NCBI GenBank assembly: GCA_045631465.1
Contig: JAZQUV010000020.1
Coordinates: 1-12,576 of the forward strand
Length of the DNA: 12,576 bases
Direction: 5' to 3'
Source: Aphodosoma sp045631465
GTDB taxonomy: Bacteria; Bacteroidota; Bacteroidia; Bacteroidales; Paludibacteraceae
The translations under genes and the position numbers were made by a program. The notes under the pieces are model-generated. The model was not told where the DNA came from, ran no database searches, and saw only the letters and a list, made by a program, of their open reading frames with translations. This document shows, piece after piece, positions 1-8,400 of the stretch. Numbering within the stretch: the stretch's first letter is position 1; the number at the start of each line of letters is the position of its first letter.

Positions 1-1911
1 TGCGAAGTGCACTCGTGTCGTTGTCACCACCATCGTGTCTCTGTTTGCCCATGCCGAGTCCACTAGCACCACAGCTTCATAGTAAATCTCACCACCATGT
101 TCATATGCCTTGCCTTGGCAGAGGGTCGTATCTTGCTCAGCAACCACAGTGTCTGTCAAATGTATCACATTCAGCATCACCGAGCCATAACATTTACCCA
201 TCAATATCTCAACCGTAGTATCAGCCATTTCGCTGATTGTCGCTTCGCCTTTGTAGTCGTATGGCAAATCCGAATATCTCAACATCAACGTGTCGTAGGT
301 CAACTCCACTACCGTAAACTCCACATTCGTTGTCTTCACCCAATACGTATCATCGTCTTTCCATCCCGAATCCACTATTGCCACCTCAGTTCTATACTCC
401 ACTCCATTCGTGTGCACATACACATCGCCTTCGCAGAGGGTCGTATCCACTGTCTCCACCACATTTGTCACCTTGTGGCAAACGTGCAAATTATATTCCA
501 CCGGACAATTATGCTCGTCAAGCATAGTTTTCTTATAATCCTTGAATGCCGTGATTGCTATCCCTTGATATCTAAAGCCCGCAGTCACCTTGCTTTTTGT
601 CACAGCCAACGTGTCGTACTGCACATTTGGTGTTTTGCTGAAATAGACATCAATTGCGTTCAAGTATAGTGTATCCTTCGATTCGCTCCACACCGAATCT
701 ACAATCACCACATCGTTTGCATAATTCTCGCCTTTATATTCAAACACTGCGCCATAGCACATCGACGTATCTATCTTCGATTCAATAATTGTCAAGTCAT
801 GCTTCACGTTCACCATCACATGCTCGCTACATTCGCCAGCAGTCTCAATCATCAAGTCATAGTCACCGAATCCATCAATCACCATTCCGCGATAGTCGTA
901 AGGCAACTGACCGTTGCGTATCGCCAAAGTGTCAAATTGCACCTCTGGTTCATCCACCACCACATTATATCCATACACACGATACTCTACCGACGACACC
1001 TTCACCGTGTCGTAACGATATATCCCCGACTCCGTAGTCACATAGTCGCCATATCTAAACTCCTTGCCGCGACAAATCACCGTGTCGGTCAACACATCCA
1101 CATATTCCACGCCTCTCAATATTATGCGCCCCACTGCCGCCGCATCGTGCGAGAAGTGAGCAAACAAACTCTCGCCCTTTGCTTTCACATCCATCAACAA
1201 TTCATGGTCTAGGTTATATGTAGTCTTCTTCGCCGCGAACGTATGCGTAGCCACCACATCGCCGTTGCAATTGCCACGAGTAATCTCCACATCGCAAGAC
1301 GCACCGCCCTCTTCGCTCCATTTCAAATACATTTCATACGACTCATTTATATTTTCAGGCGTAATTTCATATACCGTTTCCGCGTGCGACGATACGAACG
1401 TCATCCCCGGCAACAGAGTGAGTATATCGTTGCAAGTCGAGTTATAGCCAGTGTTGTAAGGCAAGCACATCAAGCGTCCGCCCTCACCATCGATAGGGTA
1501 TATACAAAGATATATAGCCATCGAAGCACCCCCTACGCCCATACTCTCCAACTTGTTCTTTATCGATTCAGCCGACACATCGCGCGCCTGTCCTTTCGGG
1601 ATAGTCACGCTATATAGCACCTTCGACGACGAACAATTCTGATAGATATCAAATTGCACATCACAGTCCGAGTAAAGATAAGCCGTGAATCCGCTAGTGA
1701 ACACGCTCGACGAAGTTTTGAACCACATCGAGTCCGTCACCATCACATCCAACGGGAGCGAATACAATCGAGCAAAGTCATTTTTGCAATCGCAATAATG
1801 GTCTGGGTGGATAAGAGGTATGTAGCCGCTACATTTCGTATCAGCCACAACACCTGCTATATTTACCAAAAATAGCAATAAAAACAGCAAAATTTTATAA
1901 AAACGCTTCAT
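1..1911 (-). CDS. Secreted repeat protein, N-terminal 637 codons (C-terminus off the window)
   Basis: The frame is open from an ATG at 1911 to the left edge with no stop. Residues 1-23 form a signal peptide: MKRF, a Leu/Phe-rich core, and a likely cut after VVA before DTK. Residues about 25-270 are a cysteine-rich region (C27, C40, C42, C83, C93, C136, C149, C160, C206, C215) that I cannot assign to a family. From residue 276 a supermodule of about 105 residues repeats. Each starts with a D-T-x-x-C-x-G element (276, 381, 489, 594) and continues with a second element of the form YDTLxxx...YDYRG, ending in a cysteine segment (324, 430, 537). Such D-T-T-x-C-x-G repeats are typical of large surface proteins of Bacteroidetes, often ending in a T9SS sorting domain, which would lie off the window. 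An extracellular structural or adhesive role is inferred; no catalytic motif is visible. The gene is clearly GC-richer than its neighbour and favours TCG, GTG and GAC codons. It has its own consensus promoter and a hairpin leader. The reading frame is certain; the function is not. Confidence 0.88.
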   Translation of the reverse strand, partial: MKRFYKILLFLLLFLVNIAGVVADTKCSGYIPLIHPDHYCDCKNDFARLYSLPLDVMVTDSMWFKTSSSVFTSGFTAYLYSDCDVQFDIYQNCSSSKVLYSVTIPKGQARDVSAESIKNKLESMGVGGASMAIYLCIYPIDGEGGRLMCLPYNTGYNSTCNDILTLLPGMTFVSSHAETVYEITPENINESYEMYLKWSEEGGASCDVEITRGNCNGDVVATHTFAAKKTTYNLDHELLMDVKAKGESLFAHFSHDAAAVGRIILRGVEYVDVLTDTVICRGKEFRYGDYVTTESGIYRYDTVKVSSVEYRVYGYNVVVDEPEVQFDTLAIRNGQLPYDYRGMVIDGFGDYDLMIETAGECSEHVMVNVKHDLTIIESKIDTSMCYGAVFEYKGENYANDVVIVDSVWSESKDTLYLNAIDVYFSKTPNVQYDTLAVTKSKVTAGFRYQGIAITAFKDYKKTMLDEHNCPVEYNLHVCHKVTNVVETVDTTLCEGDVYVHTNGVEYRTEVAIVDSGWKDDDTYWVKTTNVEFTVVELTYDTLMLRYSDLPYDYKGEATISEMADTTVEILMGKCYGSVMLNVIHLTDTVVAEQDTTLCQGKAYEHGGEIYYEAVVLVDSAWANRDTMVVTTTRVHFA

Positions 1912-1962
1912 TCCTATATCAAGTCCTAATTTACGTCACGACAGACTAAACAACTATACACC

Positions 1963-2000
1963 AACGAGTAACATGCCCAATCCCGAGGCATATTACCGTT
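1963..2000 (-). promoter_or_regulatory. Stable hairpin in the predicted 5' leader of the cysteine-rich repeat gene
   Basis: On the minus strand GTAATATGCC (1996-1987) pairs with GGCATGTTAC (1977-1968) as ten consecutive base pairs including one G-U, around a 9-nt loop. The stem continues outward with a G-U pair, a one-base bulge and three more pairs (AAC against GTT). It sits between the predicted start of transcription near 2030 and the ATG at 1911, so it would form in the mRNA leader. It matches no riboswitch I recognise. A role in mRNA stability or translation, or as a protein-binding site, is inference. Confidence 0.5.
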
Positions 2001-2036
2001 GATAAACATACAATATATGTATTCTAATTTAAGTTA

Positions 2037-2068
2037 CAAATATAGTAATAAATATTAGACTACACAAA
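2037..2068 (-). promoter_or_regulatory. Bacteroidetes-type primary sigma promoter for the cysteine-rich repeat gene
   Basis: On the minus strand TTTG (2068-2065) is followed after 20 bp by TATATTTG (2044-2037). This matches the Bacteroidetes housekeeping consensus of a -33 TTTG and a -7 TAnnTTTG exactly, with normal spacing. Transcription would start near 2030 and give a leader of roughly 118 nt before the ATG at 1911. It is the only clear promoter of this class found in the window. Confidence 0.72.
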
Positions 2069-2090
2069 TAAATCTTAAAAAAATCAAAAC

Positions 2091-2103
2091 ATCGCACAGC
2101 GAT
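2091..2103. repeat. Small palindrome ATCGC-ACA-GCGAT
   Basis: A 5-bp perfect stem with a 3-nt loop. A second copy with loop GCA lies at 2298-2310. Both belong to the set of three-base-loop palindromes in the gaps of this window. Confidence 0.55.
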
Positions 2104-2297
2104 AAGATAAAATCACCGGCGTAGCCACGGCGTTTCCGTGCATTTTTCGCCAAGGCTCAAGACCTCTGGTTCCGAGGGTTCCGTGAGAGAAAATTGAAAT
2201 AAGCGAGAGCAGAGTCAAGCTTGCTTGAGCTATGCCGAGTGCAGACAATTTCTTGAGCATAGCGAAAAAAATAAGAAAACCTCCGTGAGAGATTACC

Positions 2298-2310
2298 ATC
2301 GCGCAGCGAT
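2298..2310. repeat. Small palindrome ATCGC-GCA-GCGAT
   Basis: Second copy of the 2091-2103 element, differing by one loop base. A related TCGC-A-GCGA lies in the other repeat block at 11377-11385. Confidence 0.55.
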
Positions 2311-2336
2311 AACAATCCGTGTAATCTGTAGCGCAA

Positions 2337-2359
2337 TGTTTTAGGCACAGCCTAAAACA
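2337..2359. repeat. Perfect 10-bp palindrome with 3-nt loop, downstream of the giant gene
   Basis: TGTTTTAGGC and GCCTAAAACA form a perfect 10-bp stem around ACA. On the minus strand it lies about 95 nt beyond the stop of the giant gene and could end its transcript. There is no U-run directly after the stem, however; the long T-run lies before it. It is therefore not a canonical intrinsic terminator and is listed as a palindromic repeat. Confidence 0.55.
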
Positions 2360-2393
2360 AGCGCATCAAAAAAAACGATTAAAAAAGAATCAA

Positions 2394-2415
2394 TGAGATC
2401 TGTGAGATCTGTGGG
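2394..2415 (+). repeat. Tandem 9-bp repeat of the ATCTGTG word family
   Basis: TGAGATCTG occurs twice in direct tandem (2394-2402 and 2403-2411), followed by TGGG. Relatives in reverse orientation occur at 11343-11360 and 12550-12570, so the word recurs in all three gaps. Confidence 0.6.
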
Positions 2416-2423
2416 AAGTTAAC

Positions 2424-2458
2424 AACTAGTAACTACTAACTCGTAACTAGTAACTAGT
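2424..2458 (+). repeat. Five tandem 7-bp units (AACTAGT), overlapping a stop codon
   Basis: Five head-to-tail heptamers: AACTAGT, AACTACT, AACTCGT, AACTAGT, AACTAGT. The last copy contains the TAG stop codon of the giant minus-strand gene (2454-2456), so the array begins inside the coding sequence. A degenerate array of the same unit in opposite orientation lies upstream of that gene at 11201-11228. Confidence 0.8.
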
Positions 2459-5400
2459 ATATAACTTTTACAGAGTTATTTTCGCCCACCACCACATACA
2501 CACTTCTATTCACGAGGGCAACATCAACCGCATTATCCACCCAACCGTTGAACAATAAAGCACCATTTGCGGCAAATACACCCACATATTGTGGTTCTTC
2601 CACAGCGATTCTTATGCCCTCTGGGGTTGCAGTCACGAAGATATCGCTACCATCTCCCACTGTAGGCATATGACCGCCAGTATTTGTATCATCATTGCCT
2701 TCGCCATTTGTACGATAGTTGATTTTACCAGTGCGTGAAATGCTAAGTACTGATGCACCTTCAGGAGTTGGCACTTCTCCGTACAAGAATGATTTTGTAG
2801 GCAAAATAATTACTTCTTGATTTTCTGAATTAACTTTGAATATCTCTTCATTCATTGCTTCTACATACTCAAACACATCTCCACGATTAGTGATCATATT
2901 GGCAAATGTACTATTTCCTGCAACAACAACTTCCGACCAATTTTCGGCAATAACCTCATTCTGGAACACCCAATCTCCTTCTGTTGGACGCTCTGCTGCT
3001 ACATAATTTGAACCGTTCATTATATGAGGATTTTCTTCCGAAGCTTGTGTACTCTCAAAAACAAGGAGCTTTCCAGACCAATAATCCCAATAATTACGCT
3101 CACTTGTTCCCACTTCGCCATTTGCATCTACTTCTACATCACAACCTACACAATATGGGAACAACATAGAATATGTTTCGCCTTGATGTAGTAAAATACC
3201 ATCGGATATATCCTCTTCTGTTAAATTGTACCATTTCGTTTTAAAACCATATATAGATTGGCCTTCTTTATCAACAATAGGATTACCATTTTCATCGTTT
3301 AGTGGTCCCCAAATCCAGTTACCATCATTATGATTAAGATAGAAATTTGCTGAGTTCCAATTTGTTCCAATATATGGCGTTAATTCATATTTACCACGGA
3401 TGGTATAATCTTCACGTGCTCCTTCATATTTATCTTCAATCATAGCCCAAGCTATATAGTCTTCATAAATTTGCTCAAATGACTTATCACTACCCAAAGC
3501 CATTGCTACACCAAAGAAAGAGGCAAAATCGGCATTATGTGTTGCCTGCGTTTTAAGAATTTTTTCTCGTTTTGTCATATCTTCTTCTTCCGTTGGTTCT
3601 ATTGCTTCCAACAACGCTTCATTAGAGGTCTCTACAACCCATATTTTCTCTACATTAAACGGAGCAGTAAATGTTCTCCAAACATCAGCAGTTGCTGATG
3701 ATATGTAGTATACCTTACTATTAACCTCATAATTATTTGTATTTGTTACTTGATATAATCTTTCACCCACACTTTTTGGCGAAATTCGCATATAATTACC
3801 ATCGACCAAAGAAACACCATCCATAGAAAAGCCTTCTGGTACTTTTACTGGCGCACTATAGTAATAAACAATATCTTCTTCGTTTTCAGCACCATTGTTT
3901 TCTGTAATTACATTATACACATTTACATCTAGATCACAATAAAGCAAATTCTCAACATCTTCATTATTCTCGAATGCTACATCTCCACCAACAGTACCAC
4001 CAACTGTAATACTACCAAAAGAACCTATTTCAGCTGCAATTTGGGTCATACATGCTTTCCATGGAGTTAAATAACGATCTTCTTCAACTTTCACACCACC
4101 ATAATTTTTGGGTAGCCAAAGTACTAATTGACCATTATCATTAGGAGTCACGCTTTCCAGACCATAAGTATATCCAGCTCCAGTATAATAACCACTTAAC
4201 CCTCCAAATAAATTACCATCTTGAGGGAATAATTTTGGTTTAACCAACCACTGCTCAGCAGAAGCTCCTTCTGCTGGAATATCTCCATTTGCAGTGTTAT
4301 AATAAGTATATCCATACTCCTGTTTATAGAAGAAACGGCCCAATTCACGACCATCAGGTCCATCTTTAGGAGCCCCACCTTTAGAAGTAACTGACATACA
4401 TGCACGAAGCATACAAATCGAGCCACCATACACATAAGTATTCTGAGGGCAACGCAAGCACGATGTCCAATCCGAATACTGAACCTTTCCATTTACTTTG
4501 ATAGTATCACCATTTTCGTCTAATTGAGGATCCATCAAATAGTATTGTTGATCAACTGCATCTACCTCCATTCTAATAACAGAAATAGTACCATCATAGA
4601 ATTTAACGATTCCTCCTGTCGCACCATCCGTACCTATACCATGCGCCATTTGAACTTCTAATCCACCTGTAGCCATAATACCTGTACGATGAGAAATTGC
4701 CAATGTAGTTTTATATTTATCACTTACATTTTGTGCATTTTGCAATTCCACTCGTCCGCCTCGGAAGTTTACAATAGTATTAGCATTACCTAGATCAATA
4801 GATGGCGCATTGTTTTCTTGTTTTTGCAAACTCAAGAACCCATTTGTACGCTTAAACAAATCATAATTTGCTGCATTAGTTGGCCATTTATCATCTAACG
4901 TAAGTTCAGTTTTTGATGATTCCACATAAGCGTCACTTGTCAAACGAATTTGTAATGGCGACGACACTTGATACGCTCGCATACCATATACTTGATAAAA
5001 ACAACCAAAATTACTTTTCAATAAATTATTTCCACGTGTATGAATAGTCACTTGGAATGCCTCTGAATCAAGATACTCTCCATCTTGATTACATTCAAAC
5101 ACCAATACACCACCTGATCCTTGAACAAAATCACCTGTGAAAGTTCTCGCGTCGTCATCAAATTTTCCACTATATAAACGACCATCCATTGTCTTATTAC
5201 GACTATAGATATGACAATTTTCAAGATAAACATCTAATTTAGCATTTTTCTTACCACGGAAAATCCATACACCCTCCTCATCCTTTGTATATCCAGTAGA
5301 TGCATATGGACAAAAACCTGTCATATAAACACGCAATTGTTCTCCTTCATCTATCTTAATATATTGCATTCCTAAATCAACATCTGTCGTTGTTCCCTCC

Positions 5401-8400
5401 GCCGCATGTGGTATTAAATCTGTTGCCAAACTTAATTTTGCTTTAGAACCCTCATCATTATTCACATTTACCTCGTCATACACAAACTGATATCGATCAT
5501 ACTCCCTTGTTTCTTCATTTAACACTCTACGATATATATAATATGGAGTTTTTGCATTACTTCCTTTGCTTGTAGTCGGAGCAGAAATAACATCCTTGCT
5601 ATCAGAAGTAGATGTCTCTCCATAAACAATTAAGTAGTCAAATAAAGCTCTACCATTAGCATCAAAAGTATTAGTCAAATCAATTTGTGTACGGCTAAAT
5701 TTATATTTATCAGCTACATCTTTAAATGGATGAGATTTAATATTTTCAGCCACACCTGTATATATACCTGTTTCATCAGCATTAGAAAGGAGAATATAAT
5801 CTTTCGCTCCTAACAAACGAACTCGACCTAATTCTTCACCTTCGCGACTTGTAAATATAAGCTCTCCCTCTTCTACTGCATTATTATCTTTCCATGTAAT
5901 ATTAAAGGTTATATCTCCAACTCTATAATTTCCTAACACATTAGGATAATCCTCAGATGTCAACTCAGTTGGACTTGAAGTAATTGTAGTTTCTCCACAT
6001 TTCACAGTAAACATTGGATTATCAGAAACTACAGTTAGTGTCGAAAGATTAATTGCTCTTACTACTACATCCTGCGTTTTCAAATTTGGAGTAAAGTTTG
6101 CCTCTGATTCGTTTTCTATTGTATGATTATCAAACACCAAATCCAAGTATGCCTCACCATCAACAACAATATTTTCTATCTCTACTGGTAAATTACGTTT
6201 ATTTAACAATGTTAGTGACTTAGTTGTATATGGAATAGCTATACGAATATTGTAATACGTTTTCCCGTCTCGAACTTCTGCGGTTATTTCTGGTTCCACA
6301 CTACGATCCAATTCACCATCCGTAACCTCCAATGTCCAATATTCATACCACTCTTGCAATACCAATTCTTCTGCAGTAACACCATCTTGAGGTACAAAAT
6401 CTAATGACGACTCAAAGCTAATATAACTTGGTCCACCACGAAATGCAAAAGTAATAAATCTCTGACCATTTCCTGCAAAAGTAAACTTCTGATTAATTGT
6501 ATTAAACTGCACATTTTGTTTATGCTCTGTTACATAAAAATTATACTTTTCTGCATTTTCTCCACTCCACTCTGCTGTTCTAATTGGCAATGGTTGTGGA
6601 TAATTAAACAAACAAATAGGCAATTTGAGCATTTGTTGATTATCCTTATCTTTCACCAACAAATACACGATTCCCTCTGTTGAGTACGAACTAGTTCTAG
6701 ATACAGTAATCGCTTCTTCACGATAAATGTTGTCTATCGTTGTTTTCGGCAATTTACCATATGAAAAATTATCACCAAACAAAGTAATATCAGCAACTGT
6801 ATTATTATTTTCATCCACAACACTCAACCACAAATCCGATTCTGGACTTACATAACTCAACCTAACTATCTTTTCTGACTGTGTCACTTGATTTTGAGCA
6901 TCTCTGGTAATAGGCAAATACAATTTCTCTACATCTGCACTAACCGAACCATCCAATCTATACACACACAAATCTGTAATTTTGCCTTGCTCTGCACCTG
7001 TACTACAAATAATACGTATTTGTTGTGTTGAAGGTTTCAAGTTATGTAGAAATCTTTCTTGTCCTTCTTGTAAAACTATTTCTGACTCAGTATAGGTAGT
7101 CGTCCAACTAGTACCATCAGATGATTCTTGAATCGTCCAACGCTTACCTGTTCCCTGTGGTATAAACTCCAATTTATCTGGCACACCTACGATTCCCATA
7201 GTCCACGATGCACCATATTCTTCTGTTGTCGCAAAAAGAATACCTTCGTTATACTCTACATTTATTCTTTCAAGACTAACATCTTCAAACGTACGCACAA
7301 CATTTTCATCACGCATACAAACATCCAAAATTCGTGGATCGGCATAAACCGTTGCCGTAAACGTTATAGTCTCATTCCCTTGAATAAATGTAAATGTAAC
7401 ACTTTTCTCATCCCCTGTTCCAACCTCTACTTGATATCCATTTGTTTCATCATAAGTAAAATTTTCAGCCGGAATGGCTACACAATCACCATTATCATTA
7501 TAAGTCAATGTCCATGGAGTAGTATTATCCTTGACAATAATAGGATTCTTATATGTATTACCAAAATAAAGTTTTGACCAATTCCATTGCACCAATGGAA
7601 TTACAGTAACAACAAATTCATCAGAACCTGCTTTTGTTTTATCATTTGCCGACTGGGTAGCTTTAATGGTAATTACTTGCGGAGTAATAATATTTACAGA
7701 CTCTTTAACTTGCAATTTATAATCAATAATATTATCATCATCATCTTTAATAGGTACAAGTTGAATAATACTACTCTCTTCTTTATAAATCGACTCATTA
7801 TCTTTATATGTAAAATTGATAGCCGTACCATTACCAATGCTAATAAATAACTTTTCAATACTTCCATTAGCATATATTTCACAATCGTCCACAAATTTTA
7901 ATAGATTATCTGCTAAAACAGGATTTCCTTTAAGAACAATTTGTTTCACAGTCTCCACACCATCAGCATAAGTAGCTGTCAAAGTGAGCGTTTGTTCATG
8001 AACACCATTAATAGAATTCGGTTCATAATACACATCTACACCTTCAAAATAATTATCTCCCGTTATTTTAAAAGGACTAGTTGCAGATAAAGTTGCTGGG
8101 GTCCATGTTACATACCCTTTACCTTCATTATATGTCCTATCTGTAACATTACCACTAGTAGGGTTAATCATTATCTTTTGAGATTCAGATTCTTCACCTA
8201 TAGTTGCAGTAAACACCAAAGTCTCACTCTCTTTATTGTTTATATTGAATTGTGGCAAATAATTCTCTGTTGCAGAAAGATTAATATCTAAAGAAATTTG
8301 TTCTTTCGACCCAAAAACAGTATTAGTACAATTAAATGTAATCGTGACAGTTTCCTCAGTAGTAGCATTATGGTCTCCTGATGGAGTTATCTTAATTGGA

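Larger units (their letters stand above)
2071..2453. repeat. Repeat-rich intergenic block, no credible gene
   Basis: This gap holds no believable gene. The two overlapping minus-strand open frames (2084-2299 and 2157-2348) have arginine- and leucine-rich translations without domain character and run through obvious repeats. The block contains small palindromes, the words TTCCGTGAGAGA (2179-2190) and CTCCGTGAGAGA (2281-2292), ATCCGTGTAATCTGTAG (2315-2331), the repeated word CTTGAGC (2224-2230 and 2252-2258) with its complement GCTCAAG (2154-2160), and a weak hairpin CACGG/CCGTG (2126-2140). From memory, stretches like these recur in Prevotella and related genomes; that is unverified here. Confidence 0.6.

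Noticed and set aside
97..669. Plus-strand open frame of 190 codons
   Set aside because: It lies wholly antisense to the continuous minus-strand frame at 1-1911, which has a signal peptide and regular protein repeats. Its His/Ile/Arg-rich translation has no domain pattern.
799..1875. Further plus-strand open frames (799-1212, 1243-1617, 1654-1875)
   Set aside because: All are antisense to the same minus-strand gene and have low-complexity, basic translations.
2084..2348. Two overlapping minus-strand open frames in the gap
   Set aside because: They run through palindromes and dispersed repeats, overlap each other in different frames, and lack a start context or recognisable domain.
2424..2458. 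Possible CRISPR array
   Set aside because: The units are 7 bp and tandem, without spacers; no cas gene is present.
4196..4492. Minus-strand open frame of 98 codons in another frame of the giant gene
   Set aside because: It is a frame shadow of a coding region that continues uninterrupted through it.
7128..7850. Two plus-strand open frames inside the giant gene
   Set aside because: They are antisense to its AT-rich reading frame; their Ile/Asn/Phe-rich translation reflects base composition only.
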